Counted from the first letter of the stretch, positions 47,052 through 56,349 are shown. The stretch: DNA of 64,000 nucleotides from Roseibium sediminis (GCF_008711325.1 NZ_VXDB01000016.1:43039-107038), one strand, 5' to 3'. Numbers and translations: made by a program. Notes: a model not told the origin generated them from the letters alone.

Positions 47052-48212
47052 ATGGGTAGCATTACACTTTCAAGTGCCGTCCGGAATAACCTTGCATCCC
47101 TTCAGGCGACGTCAAACCTGATTGGTAAGGTGCAGGAACGGCTTTCTACGGGGAAGAAGGTCAACTCGGCTCTCGATGATCCGAACGCATTCTTTACGGC
47201 ACAAGGTCTGAGCAACCGCGCGAATGACTTGCGCACCCTGCTTGATGACCAGGGACAGGCCATTCAGACACTGAAAGCTGCCGACAAGGGCATCAGCGCG
47301 ATTTCTGATCTGGTCGATGCCGCAAAGGCGAAGGCCAACCAGGCCATTCAGACTTCGAATATCGCTGAACGCGAACAGTACGCTTCTGAATATAATGAGC
47401 TGCTGGGTCAGATCGAGGATCTGGCAAAGGATTCCGGCTACAAGGGCAAGAACCTTCTGGCTGGTACCGGCAACGATCTGAACGTGACCTTCAACGAAGA
47501 CGGCACATCTGATCTGGACATTTCTGCGGTCGACTTTACCGATACGGCAACTGGCCCGCTGAAACTGACCGATCTGGCCAGCTCCACAGGCGGCACTGCG
47601 ACGTTCTCCTTGAACAACGACGGTGCAACCGGCACACCCGCCCTCACCGGCGGTGCGCTTGTCACCCTGGATGACGCCTTTTCTGCAGGCGACACCCTGA
47701 CGATCACCAACACGGCCGGCGAAGAAACCAAGATCGAAATCACCGACACGCTGACCGTCAGCCAGCTGGAAGCCGCCATCACGGCAACTTCCTCCGACAC
47801 GACCGCATCTTTTGCGAGTGGTACGATGACGATCACATCCACTGACGAGACCGTTCAGATCAAGTCTGACAATGCCAGCTTCAACTCGGGCGCAACTTTG
47901 CAGGCCGGTACACTCGGCGGCTTTGGAACTGACAGCGGCATCGACGCGGTGGTCGAAAAGCTCAAGAGCGCTCAGGACAAGCTGCGTTCCCAGGCTTCGA
48001 CTTTCGGTACGAACCTGTCGATCGTGCAAAACCGCGAAGACTTCACCAAGGCAATGATCAACACCCTTGAAGAAGGTGCCGGGAAACTGACCCTTGCAGA
48101 CACCAACGAGGAAGGTGCGAACCTTCTGGCTCTGCAAACCCAGCAGTCCCTTGCCTCGACATCCCTGTCGCTGGCAGCTCAGGCAGAACAAAACGTTCTT
48201 CGCCTGCTTTAA
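47052..48212 (+). CDS. Flagellin 1
   Basis: This is a 386-aa filament subunit. The conserved N-terminal D0/D1 (about 1-140: SSAVRNNLASLQATSNLIGKVQERLSTGKKVNSALDDPNAFFTAQGLSNRA) and C-terminal D1/D0 (about 290-386, ending QQSLASTSLSLAAQAEQNVLRLL) flank a single variable module. The module (about 190-290) shows DAFSAGDTLTITNTAGEETKIEITDTLTV. A 92-residue stretch of that module is identical in flagellin 4. It is the first of six same-strand flagellins; the ATG was chosen over an adjoining GTG. A terminator follows. Confidence 0.95.
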   Translation: MGSITLSSAVRNNLASLQATSNLIGKVQERLSTGKKVNSALDDPNAFFTAQGLSNRANDLRTLLDDQGQAIQTLKAADKGISAISDLVDAAKAKANQAIQTSNIAEREQYASEYNELLGQIEDLAKDSGYKGKNLLAGTGNDLNVTFNEDGTSDLDISAVDFTDTATGPLKLTDLASSTGGTATFSLNNDGATGTPALTGGALVTLDDAFSAGDTLTITNTAGEETKIEITDTLTVSQLEAAITATSSDTTASFASGTMTITSTDETVQIKSDNASFNSGATLQAGTLGGFGTDSGIDAVVEKLKSAQDKLRSQASTFGTNLSIVQNREDFTKAMINTLEEGAGKLTLADTNEEGANLLALQTQQSLASTSLSLAAQAEQNVLRLL

Positions 48213-48252
48213 AAAATACAAAACATAGGCGCAAACAAACCATGACTGGATA

Positions 48253-48276
48253 AGGCGGGCTTCGGCCCGCCTTTTT
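48253..48276 (+). terminator. Terminator of flagellin 1
   Basis: The hairpin AGGCGGGC-TTCG-GCCCGCCT is followed by TTTT, 40 bp after the stop. Confidence 0.87.
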
Positions 48277-48539
48277 CATTTGCCTTGTGGCATGATTGAC
48301 GGGCCGACAGATGCAAGTCGCAATTTCTCGCGATGACTGTAGAGGCATGACAAGGGCAAATCTGCCCCTCCTGTTACATCCGCCATTGTCAGGCAAGATT
48401 TCCAATCTGATATAAATTACAACGGTTTATAACTTTTTTAATGATGAAATATGTCGGATAAAACTGACAATAACATCTGAAAGCCAAGTTGCGTCATGTG
48501 TCCTGTGGTCGGGCCCAGAACGGGTCCAAGTATTGCGTA

Positions 48540-48560
48540 CCCCAGAAAGGACACTCCATG
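48540..48560 (+). promoter_or_regulatory. Shared leader motif before flagellin 2 start
   Basis: CCCCAGAAAGGAC lies just before the ATG. Close relatives occur before flagellins 3 (CCTAGAAGGAAT), 4 (CCTAGAAGGGAC) and 5 (CCTAGGAAGGGG), and a weaker one (ACAGAAGGAACT) before flagellin 1. It includes the ribosome site and may also be the target of FlbT, which acts on flagellin mRNA leaders in Caulobacter. Confidence 0.4.
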
Positions 48561-49721
48561 AGTGACATCACGATTACCGCCGCCGTCCGTTCCAACCTGA
48601 ACGCCCTTCAGGCAACATCAAACATGATGAGCCAGGTCCAGGAAAAGCTCGCTACGGGCAAAAAGGTCAACTCGGCGCTGGACAATCCGAACTCCTTCTT
48701 CACCGCAAAAGGCCTTGAGAACCGCGCAAGCGATCTGTCCACCCTTCTGGACGATCAGGGTCAGGCGATCCAGACCCTGAAAGCTGCCGACAAGGGTATT
48801 GGTGCCATCTCCGAACTGGTCGACGCCGCAAAGGCAAAGGCCAACCAGGCTCTCCAGACCTCCAGCATTTCGGAACGCGAGCAGTTTTCTCAGGAATACA
48901 ACGAACTGCTGACGCAGATCGAGGACATCGCCAAGGATTCCAGCTACAAGGGCAAGAACCTGCTCGGCGGAACCGGCAACGACCTGAACGTTGTCTTCAA
49001 CGAAGACGGCTCCTCCGACCTCGATATCAGCGCGGTTGACTATACCGACACGTCAAATTCCAAGGGTCTGAACCTTTCCGACCTGTCCGGCTCCGATGGC
49101 GGTACGGCGACCATCTCCCTGAACAATGACGGCGCAACCGGCACCCCGGCCCTCACCGGCGGCTCGGCCCTGACCCTGTCAAACAACTTCAGCTCGGGCG
49201 ACACCCTGACGATCACCAACACTGCGGGTGAGGAAACGACCTTCACGGTCACCGACACCACCACCGTTGATGATCTTCGCACGGCCATTTCCGGTTCCTC
49301 GACGGACACTTCCGCCAGCTTTGCCTCTGGCACTCTGACCATCAGCTCTGACGATGAGACGGTTCAGATCAAGTCCGACAACAGCAACTTCAACAGTGGC
49401 AGCAACCTGCAGGCCGGTACACTTGGCAGCTTCGGGTCCGATGCGGATATTGAAAAGACCCTGTCTTCCCTGAAGTCCGCCCAGGACACCCTGCGCGCCC
49501 AGGCATCGACCTTCGGTACGAACCTGTCCATCGTTCAGAACCGTGAGGACTTCACGAAGGCCCTGATCAACACTCTGGAAGAGGGTGCTGGCAAGCTGAC
49601 CCTGGCCGACACGAACCAGGAAGGTGCAAACCTTCTGGCTCTGCAGACCCAGCAGTCTCTCGCCTCGACGACACTGTCCATGGCGTCTCAGGCCTCCCAG
49701 AACGTGCTGCGCCTGTTCTGA
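48558..49721 (+). CDS. Flagellin 2
   Basis: The 387-aa filament subunit has a D0/D1 start MSDITITAAVRSNLNALQATSNMMSQVQEKLATGKKV and ends LASTTLSMASQASQNVLRLF. The single variable module carries Ser-rich NNFSSGDTLTITNTAGEETTFTVTDTTTVDDLRTAISGSS. It is close to flagellins 1 and 4 throughout. The ATG at 48558 lies after an AAAGGAC ribosome site. It has its own leader and terminator, so it is likely transcribed on its own. Confidence 0.95.
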   Translation: MSDITITAAVRSNLNALQATSNMMSQVQEKLATGKKVNSALDNPNSFFTAKGLENRASDLSTLLDDQGQAIQTLKAADKGIGAISELVDAAKAKANQALQTSSISEREQFSQEYNELLTQIEDIAKDSSYKGKNLLGGTGNDLNVVFNEDGSSDLDISAVDYTDTSNSKGLNLSDLSGSDGGTATISLNNDGATGTPALTGGSALTLSNNFSSGDTLTITNTAGEETTFTVTDTTTVDDLRTAISGSSTDTSASFASGTLTISSDDETVQIKSDNSNFNSGSNLQAGTLGSFGSDADIEKTLSSLKSAQDTLRAQASTFGTNLSIVQNREDFTKALINTLEEGAGKLTLADTNQEGANLLALQTQQSLASTTLSMASQASQNVLRLF

Positions 49722-49741
49722 TCAAAAAAAATTTCGACAAG

Positions 49742-49769
49742 AAGGCGGGCCTCGGTGCCCGCCTTTTTT
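49742..49769 (+). terminator. Terminator of flagellin 2
   Basis: The hairpin AAGGCGGGC-CTCGGT-GCCCGCC is followed by seven T. Confidence 0.88.
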
Positions 49770-50022
49770 TATGCCTCGAAACTACCACTCGTTTTTCTTT
49801 CTTAGCTTTTGTTTTTTCTCGAATTTTCCCCTCGGATCTCCCCTAACGCCATCTCAGAACCCTTGTCAAAATTGACGTTAAGAGAGTCTTTCAAAAAGCA
49901 ACCTTACGTAACCTTCTCATTGGCAATACAGCTTAACCTTGCATTAAGAGCCCATGTCGTTTCTAGCGATGCAACCACCCAGAAAGGGCTGGTTAAAAAT
50001 ACGACCTAGAAGGAATAGTATT

Positions 50023-51168
50023 ATGAGTGGGATAACCATCACCAGCGCCGTGCGCAGCAACCTGAACGCACTTCAATCCACCGCTGAAATGATGAGTTCC
50101 GTGCAGAACAAGCTTTCAACTGGAAAGAAAGTCAACTCCGCACTCGATAACCCGAATTCATTCTTCACCGCCAAGGCCCTTGAGAACCGCGCCAGCGATC
50201 TCGCAACTCTTTTGGACGATCAGTCTCAGTCCATCCAGACGATCAAGGCAGCAGATAAAGGTATCAACGCAATATCTGAGCTCGTTGACGCGGCAAAGGC
50301 AAAGGCCAATCAGGCGCTACAGTCTTCGAGCAAAAGCGAACGACTCAAGTACTCGAAAGAATACAATGAGTTGATGACTCAGATCGAGGACATTGCCAAG
50401 GACTCCGGTTACAAAGGCAAAAACCTACTGGCCGGCTCACCAACAAACGATCTGAAAGTTGTCTTCAACGAAGACGGCTCGTCGAATCTCGACATCAAAG
50501 CTGTCGACTACACTGACACAACGAAAACAGATGGACTGAATCTCAGCGATCTTGCGGATGCCGACGGCATCGCGACTGGTAAAGATATCATACTGAAAAA
50601 AGGCACAACCGACCTTACAGCCACTGCAAAGGTGAGCGATGCAGATGGCTTCGCCGTCGGGGACGTTTTGACACTCACTGATTCAAAAGGCGCCGAAAAG
50701 AGCATCAAAATCACTGATACCATGACACTCAATGATTTGGCGACTGGGCTGGGAAGCCTCTCGGGTGACACGACGGCTACTGCCGCAGTCGGCAAAATTA
50801 CGATCAAGAATGAAAAGGCAGCTCTGGATTTCTCCGGCGGTGGCCAATCAGTAAGCACCGGAACCTGGGGTGGTTTCGGGGAGGATTCCGCCATCGAAGA
50901 AACCTTGGGCAAACTAAAATCCGCACAAGACACCCTTCGCGCACAAGCATCGACCTTTGGTACAAACCTCTCCATCGTTCAAAACCGCGAAAGCTTCACA
51001 AAAGCGATGATCAACACGCTTGAAGAAGGTGCCGGCAAGCTGACTTTGGCAGATACCAATGCGGAAGGTGCAAACCTTCTGGCCCTGCAAACCCAGCAGC
51101 AGCTGGCCTCCACGTCCCTGTCCCTCGCCTCTCAGGCGTCGCAGAACGTGCTGCGTCTTATCGGCTAA
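50023..51168 (+). CDS. Flagellin 3 (divergent, Lys-rich variable domain)
   Basis: The 381-aa filament subunit has a conserved start MSGITITSAVRSNLNALQSTAEMMSSVQNKLSTGKKV and end QQLASTSLSLASQASQNVLRLIG. The variable module is shorter and Lys-rich (GKDIILKKGTTDLTATAKVSD; VLTLTDSKGAEKSIKITDT). Codon choice is looser than in its neighbours, with more A/T-ending codons, especially in the module. It may be a minor or differently regulated filament protein. No classic terminator follows; an interspersed two-hairpin repeat begins after the stop. Confidence 0.94.
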   Translation: MSGITITSAVRSNLNALQSTAEMMSSVQNKLSTGKKVNSALDNPNSFFTAKALENRASDLATLLDDQSQSIQTIKAADKGINAISELVDAAKAKANQALQSSSKSERLKYSKEYNELMTQIEDIAKDSGYKGKNLLAGSPTNDLKVVFNEDGSSNLDIKAVDYTDTTKTDGLNLSDLADADGIATGKDIILKKGTTDLTATAKVSDADGFAVGDVLTLTDSKGAEKSIKITDTMTLNDLATGLGSLSGDTTATAAVGKITIKNEKAALDFSGGGQSVSTGTWGGFGEDSAIEETLGKLKSAQDTLRAQASTFGTNLSIVQNRESFTKAMINTLEEGAGKLTLADTNAEGANLLALQTQQQLASTSLSLASQASQNVLRLIG

Positions 51169-51175
51169 GCCGCTG

Positions 51176-51278
51176 GAGCATTTCCAGGCGAAGTGGATAC
51201 CGGTTCGCCGTCAGGAAATGCGCCAAATCAGATATTTAGAGCACGTCGAGTGTTTCAGTAAACGCGAGACGTGCTCTA
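51176..51278. repeat. Interspersed two-hairpin repeat, copy B (after flagellin 3)
   Basis: This is a homologue of 31409-31510. The outer arms are GCATTTCC (51178-51185) and GGAAATGC (51214-51221). The second hairpin, TAGAGCACGTC/GACGTGCTCTA, is perfect over 11 bp. The G-C pair of copy A is an A-T pair here, a compensatory change that supports a folded structure. Confidence 0.8.
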
Positions 51279-51468
51279 GGACAAAAAGAAAAAACGACAA
51301 ATCGAGGGTGGCGGACAGCAGTTCGCCGCCCCCGAGCCGCTAACACTTCCTTTACGTTAATTTCAGCTAACCACGTTTCTTCAGGATTCGTTACCTCGCC
51401 AGGATGCCCAATGTCACTCGCACCCAGGACGGGTGTCTGTACTGAGTACTCCTAGAAGGGACGAAACT

Positions 51469-52629
51469 ATGAAAAGCGTAACTCTGGCGAGCGCCGTGCG
51501 CTCGAACCTGAATGCATTGCAGGCTACTTCTCAACTGATGAGCAATGTTCAGGAGCGCCTCGCAACAGGTAAGAAAGTCAACTCGGCTCTCGACAATCCG
51601 AACTCCTTCTTCACCGCCAAGGGCCTGGAAAACCGGGCAAATGACTTGAGCACCCTGCTTGATGATCAGGGCCAGGCCATTCAGACCCTCAAGGCAGCGG
51701 ACAAGGGTATCGGCGCCATTTCCGAACTCGTTGATGCAGCAAAGGCGAAGGCCAACCAGGCTCTTCAGACCTCCAACATCAGCGAACGTGAGCAGTATGC
51801 CACTGAATACAACGAGCTGCTTACCCAGATCGAGGATCTGGCAAAGGATGCTGGTTACAAAGGCAAGAACCTGCTCGGTGGAACTGGCAACGATCTGAAC
51901 GTGACCTTCAATGAAGACGGCACGTCTGATCTGGACATCACTGCAGTCGACTATACCGACACTGCAAATGGTCCGCTGAAGCTTACCGATCTGGCAAACT
52001 CCACTGGCGGCACCGCAACGTTCACTTTGAACAATGATGGTGCAACAGGTGCCCCTGCCCTGACCGGCGGCGCGCTTGTAACTCTGGATGATGCCTTCTC
52101 GGCAGGTGACACCCTGACGATCACCAACACGGCCGGTGAAGAGACCAAGATCGAAATCACCGACACGCTGACCGTCAGCCAGCTGGAAGCAGCCATCACG
52201 GCAACGTCTTCCGACACGACCGCATCGTTCGCCTCCGGCACGATGACGATCACCTCCACCGACGAAACCGTACAGATCAAGTCTGACAATGCGTCCTTCA
52301 ACTCCGGCGCAACGCTTCAGGCTGGTACACTCGGCGGATTCGGCACGGACAGCAGCGTCGACTCTGTGCTGACCAAGCTGAAGAGCGCGCAGGACACCCT
52401 TCGTTCGCAGGCATCCACCTTCGGTACGAACCTGTCCATCGTTCAGAACCGCGAAGACTTTACGAAGGACATGATCAACGTCCTGCGTGAAGGCTCTGGC
52501 AAGCTGACCCTTGCAGACACCAACGAGGAAGGTGCGAACCTTCTGGCTCTGCAAACCCAGCAGTCCCTCGCCTCGACATCTTTGTCATTGGCAGCGCAGG
52601 CTTCTCAGAACGTGCTTCGCCTGTTCTAA
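51469..52629 (+). CDS. Flagellin 4
   Basis: The 386-aa filament subunit starts MKSVTLASAVRSNLNALQATSQLMSNVQERLATGKKV and ends LASTSLSLAAQASQNVLRLF. The variable module is the same as in flagellin 1 over 92 residues (VTLDDAFSAGDTLTITNTAG onward), with only synonymous DNA differences in the part compared. The C-terminal conserved region carries KDMINVLREGSGKL, where the others have the AMINTLEEGAGKL type. A CCTAGAAGGGAC motif precedes the start. It has its own terminator. Confidence 0.95.
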   Translation: MKSVTLASAVRSNLNALQATSQLMSNVQERLATGKKVNSALDNPNSFFTAKGLENRANDLSTLLDDQGQAIQTLKAADKGIGAISELVDAAKAKANQALQTSNISEREQYATEYNELLTQIEDLAKDAGYKGKNLLGGTGNDLNVTFNEDGTSDLDITAVDYTDTANGPLKLTDLANSTGGTATFTLNNDGATGAPALTGGALVTLDDAFSAGDTLTITNTAGEETKIEITDTLTVSQLEAAITATSSDTTASFASGTMTITSTDETVQIKSDNASFNSGATLQAGTLGGFGTDSSVDSVLTKLKSAQDTLRSQASTFGTNLSIVQNREDFTKDMINVLREGSGKLTLADTNEEGANLLALQTQQSLASTSLSLAAQASQNVLRLF

Positions 52630-52657
52630 GACAGCGCATATTGCAGAAAAATTTCGA

Positions 52658-52685
52658 AATGGCGGGCCTAGGCCCGCCATTTTTG
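52658..52685 (+). terminator. Terminator of flagellin 4
   Basis: The hairpin AATGGCGGGCC-TA-GGCCCGCCATT is followed by TTTG, 30 bp after the stop. Confidence 0.86.
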
Positions 52686-53050
52686 TTTCCGCGCCTTCGT
52701 AAACTGCCGCCGGGAAGTTTGACAGGCGGCAAAAGGCGGCTTGTTAAAGTTTTCAGATACATCGCGATTATAACCAATGCGCAAATAGACAAGACAAATA
52801 CACCTAAAAATTGCAGACAAAAATTATTTTGACGAAAAGTCATTTTTTGCAAAATACGGAAAACTATAGCAAATTTTCGAAAAACGCCTCCCCAACACAA
52901 CCCAAAACACACTAACTCCCCTAGGTCATTAACCATTGCTTTACCCTGTTTTGGGAGGTTTTTACCGACTGTTAGGGTTAACAGTAAGTGATGCCTAACG
53001 TTCCGCTCAGGAAGAGCGACAGTATTTGTTGACCTAGGAAGGGGAAACCT
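52686..53050. other. AT-rich leader region before flagellin 5
   Basis: This gap of about 365 bp has no gene. It is AT-rich around 52740-52870. It holds GGTTAAC-type sequences and, just before the start, a CCTAGGAAGG motif shared with other flagellins. Confidence 0.45.
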
Positions 53051-54559
53051 ATGGGTAGAGATATCACGTTGTCGGCTGCCGTCCGGCAGAACCTGTTGAC
53101 GCTTCAAACCACTGCGGACCTGATGTCCGGCGTCCAGAACAAGCTGGCAACTGGATTGAAGGTCAATTCCGCCCTCGACAATCCGAATTCATTCTTCACC
53201 GCATCCGGCCTGAACAGCCGCGCAAAAGACCTGAGCACCCTGCTCGATGACATGGGCCAGTCGCTTCAGACGATCAAGGCCGCCGACAAGGGTATTCAGA
53301 CGATCACCGATCTGGTTGAAACCGCAAAGGCCAAGGCAAACCAGGCCCTGCAGACGCAAAGCCAGTATGAGCGCAAGACTTTTGCCAAGCAGTACAATGA
53401 ACTGCTTGAGCAGATCGAAGATGTCGCGAAGGATTCGTCCTACAAGGGCAAGAACCTTCTTGCTGGCGATGGCAACGACCTGACCACCATCTTCAATGAG
53501 GACGCAACCTCCAAGCTGACGATCAAGGCCGTTGACTACACCGACACGACCTTGTCCGGTGGCCTCAACCTGTCCGACCTGGCAGAAGGCGAAGGCGCAG
53601 CAACCTCCTTCGGCATCAATGGCGGTTCCCAGAAACTGACATTCATTGATGGCGCCGGCCAGGTTCTGAACTCCGCCTCCAAGCTGAGCGAGTTCACCGG
53701 CATTGCGGTCAACGACGTCATTCAGCTCTTTGACGACGCAACAACCGGCGCAGTTGTCGGCGGTGTTTCTCTTACCGTCACCGCAGGAACCACGGTTCAG
53801 GACCTGATCAACGAGCTGGAATCTGCTCCGGGCGTTCGCACCGAGTTCGACCAGACGACTGGCGAACTGACGATCATCTCCAACGAAACAGCCGACCTGC
53901 GCAACAACGGCGCCAGCGGCGGCAACACCGGTGACCTTGTCGCAATCACCGCTGCTGCAGCTACATCCAGTTCTGCCCTGCTGAAGAGCACCGCAGGTTT
54001 CAAGGTCGGTGACACCCTGACCCTGACTGACGGCAACAACTTCGAGCTTGGTTCCCTTGAAATCGAAGACGACACCACGATCCGCGATCTGGTCGACTTC
54101 CTTGATGATTTCAACGGTGTCAGCGCGTCTTTCAATGCCACCACCGGTCGCGTGGGCCTTGAATCAGACACGGACCTATCACTCACCAGTGACAACACGA
54201 ACTTCAATGCCGAAGCCTTTGCCGCCGACGCGGACGGGGTCACCATCAGCGCACTGTCAGACAGCGGCTTTGCAACTGACAATGACATCAACCGCGCGGT
54301 CGACCGGTTGAACACGGCGCTTTCGAACCTCCGGGCCCAGGCATCCGAATTCGGTACAAACCTGTCCACGGTTGAAATCCGAAAGGACTACACGAAGGCG
54401 ATGATCAACACGCTGCAGGAAGGTGCAGGCCTCCTCACCCTTGCAGATACCAATGAGGAAGGTGCAAACCTCCTGGCCCTCCAGACCCGCCAGCAGCTTG
54501 CCTCAACCTCCCTCTCCTTCGCTTCTCAGGCGGACCAGACGGTGCTCTCACTCTTCTAA
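53051..54559 (+). CDS. Flagellin 5 (long form, two variable modules)
   Basis: The 502-aa filament subunit has conserved ends (MGRDITLSAAVRQNLLTLQTTADLMSGVQNKLATGLKV; C-terminal QQLASTSLSFASQADQTVLSLF). The middle is about 115 residues longer than in flagellins 1-4 because two related variable modules follow each other. One holds GVSLTVTAGTTVQDLINELESAPGVRTEFD; the next holds GDTLTLTDGNNFELGSLEIEDDTTIRDLVDFLDDFNGVSASFN. It is closest to flagellin 6. It has its own leader and terminator. Confidence 0.94.
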   Translation: MGRDITLSAAVRQNLLTLQTTADLMSGVQNKLATGLKVNSALDNPNSFFTASGLNSRAKDLSTLLDDMGQSLQTIKAADKGIQTITDLVETAKAKANQALQTQSQYERKTFAKQYNELLEQIEDVAKDSSYKGKNLLAGDGNDLTTIFNEDATSKLTIKAVDYTDTTLSGGLNLSDLAEGEGAATSFGINGGSQKLTFIDGAGQVLNSASKLSEFTGIAVNDVIQLFDDATTGAVVGGVSLTVTAGTTVQDLINELESAPGVRTEFDQTTGELTIISNETADLRNNGASGGNTGDLVAITAAAATSSSALLKSTAGFKVGDTLTLTDGNNFELGSLEIEDDTTIRDLVDFLDDFNGVSASFNATTGRVGLESDTDLSLTSDNTNFNAEAFAADADGVTISALSDSGFATDNDINRAVDRLNTALSNLRAQASEFGTNLSTVEIRKDYTKAMINTLQEGAGLLTLADTNEEGANLLALQTRQQLASTSLSFASQADQTVLSLF

Positions 54560-54603
54560 GTGTAGAATCAGCCGATCTGACGACATACAACCTGACGACC
54601 AGC

Positions 54604-54634
54604 ATGGCGGGTATTATTACCCGCCATTTTTTTT
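54604..54634 (+). terminator. Terminator of flagellin 5
   Basis: The hairpin ATGGCGGGT-ATTATT-ACCCGCCAT is followed by eight T. Confidence 0.88.
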
Positions 54635-54840
54635 ATTCATCAGAAGTATCCAGAAAAATCGCCAAAAAAATTTCGTTAAGATTCAAAGGGTTGAAAAAAA
54701 TCTTTTGGTAACCTCTCTTTACAAAGTGTTAAGAGGTGCACGGAAAAGCGATTTCACCATTAGAATTGCACCTAATTGCCTGTAGGCGCTGCAGTAAAAG
54801 CGCTCCGGCAGAACAAGTGCAACTGATGCGGTGACCCCTG

Positions 54841-56349
54841 ATGAGTGATATTGTCCTTACAAGTGCAGTCCGGGAAAACCTTCTGGCCCTGAAAAACACT
54901 GCAGATTTGCAGTCACGGACGCAGAACCGTCTGTCGACAGGTTTGAAGGTCAACTCCGCGCTCGACAACCCGAACTCCTTTTTTACGGCTGCCGGACTGA
55001 ACTCACGCGCCGGAGATCTGGGAAGCCTGTTGGACGCAATGGGCCAGGCGGTTCAGACCATTCGCGCAGCAAATGATGGTATCGAGGCCATCACAAAACT
55101 GGTGGAATCGGCAAAAGCAATCGCCAATCAGGCCCAGCAAACGCAGAGTGAATACGAACGCAAAACCTTCACCAAGCGTTATAATGATATTCTCATTCAG
55201 ATCGAAGATCTGGCGAAGGACTCAGGCTACAAGGGCAAGAACCTGCTTGCCGGTCTGGGCAATGAGCTGGAAGTCATCTTCAATGAAGACAGCACTTCCA
55301 CACTGACGGTCAATCCGGTCAACTACACCGATACAGCCCTTGAAGACGGTTTGAACTTGGCCGATCTGGCATCCGGAGGCACCGGCACCAGCTCCTTTAC
55401 CATTCAGGGCGGCACTGTCGAACTGGACCTTGCCACTCTTCAGGCCTCGTCAAACCTGACGGATCTCGCCCAATGGGCAGATGGCGACGTGGTCACCATT
55501 ACCGACGGCACCAACACCAAGACACTGACTGTCGGGACTGATATCACAACGGTTCAGGACTACATCGATGCCATAAATGGGCTGGGCGGTGTTCATGCCT
55601 CCTTCGACGAAGGCACGGACAAGATTACGATTGCTTCTGGCCTTGGAACCGGCGTCACCCTTGCTGTCAGCAAGAATAATGCCGGCGGCGGGACGGCCAC
55701 CAATGGCGGCATTGCGGCTGGTACGGCAACGCTAACCACCACCGCATTGACTGCCAGTGCAAAGCTGACGGACTCAGGCGGCTTCAAGATCGGCGACACC
55801 ATCACGATCACCGACGGCAACGGATTTGAACCCGCATCCATTGAAATCGATGAAGAAACAACCGTTGAAGACCTTGTCACCCTGATCGACAACGTCAAAG
55901 GCCTCGATGCCACCTTCTCTGGCGGCAGCATCAGCCTGATTGGTGAAGTCACATTCACGATCGGCAGCGACAACAGGGATTTCAACCAAGGCACGTTGAA
56001 TGTCACCGACCCGGTCCCGAAATCCGAAGTCTTGCTGACTGCGGCATCGTCCGAATTCAAGTCCGACACTGACATCAACCGGATCTTGCAGGCAGTTAAC
56101 GCTGCACTGGATGAGCTGCGGTCCTCCGCAAGCTCCTTGGGCGCGAGCCTCTCCACAGTCCAGATCCGGACCGATTTCACCGAGGAACTGATCAACACTC
56201 TCGAAGTGGGTGCAGGTGCCCTGACAATCGCGGATATGAACGAGGAAGGTGCAAACATGCTGGCCCTGCAAACACGCCAGCAGCTTTCTTCCACAGCTCT
56301 CTCACTTGCAAACCAGGCAGAACAAAGCGTCCTGAGCCTCTTCGGCTAA
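54841..56349 (+). CDS. Flagellin 6 (long form, two variable modules)
   Basis: The 502-aa filament subunit starts MSDIVLTSAVRENLLALKNTADLQSRTQNRLSTGLKV and ends QQLSSTALSLANQAEQSVLSLFG. It has two tandem variable modules: GDVVTITDGTNTKTLTVGTDITTVQDYIDAINGLGGVHASFD, then GDTITITDGNGFEPASIEIDEETTVEDLVTLIDNVKGLDATFS. It is the most divergent C-terminal D1 of the set (VQIRTDFTEELINTLEVGAGALTIADMNEEGANM). It lacks the CCTAGAAGG leader motif and any terminator before flbT, so transcription may run on into flbT-flaF. Confidence 0.94.
   Translation: MSDIVLTSAVRENLLALKNTADLQSRTQNRLSTGLKVNSALDNPNSFFTAAGLNSRAGDLGSLLDAMGQAVQTIRAANDGIEAITKLVESAKAIANQAQQTQSEYERKTFTKRYNDILIQIEDLAKDSGYKGKNLLAGLGNELEVIFNEDSTSTLTVNPVNYTDTALEDGLNLADLASGGTGTSSFTIQGGTVELDLATLQASSNLTDLAQWADGDVVTITDGTNTKTLTVGTDITTVQDYIDAINGLGGVHASFDEGTDKITIASGLGTGVTLAVSKNNAGGGTATNGGIAAGTATLTTTALTASAKLTDSGGFKIGDTITITDGNGFEPASIEIDEETTVEDLVTLIDNVKGLDATFSGGSISLIGEVTFTIGSDNRDFNQGTLNVTDPVPKSEVLLTAASSEFKSDTDINRILQAVNAALDELRSSASSLGASLSTVQIRTDFTEELINTLEVGAGALTIADMNEEGANMLALQTRQQLSSTALSLANQAEQSVLSLFG

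Noticed and set aside
49921..49948. Possible sigma-54 promoter before flagellin 3 (TTGGCA ... TTGCAT)
   Set aside because: The GG and GC elements are about 18 bases apart instead of 10, so RNA polymerase with sigma-54 could not use both.
51391..52554. Long minus-strand open frame opposite flagellin 4 (a similar one occurs opposite flagellin 1)
   Set aside because: It recurs because the flagellins are homologous; the Cys/Arg/Gly-rich product has no ribosome site or domain.
47052..56349. Tandem repeats of the flagellin region as a CRISPR-like or phase-variation array
   Set aside because: The similarity is explained by six intact homologous genes with their own leaders and terminators; no short regular repeats or inverted promoters are seen.
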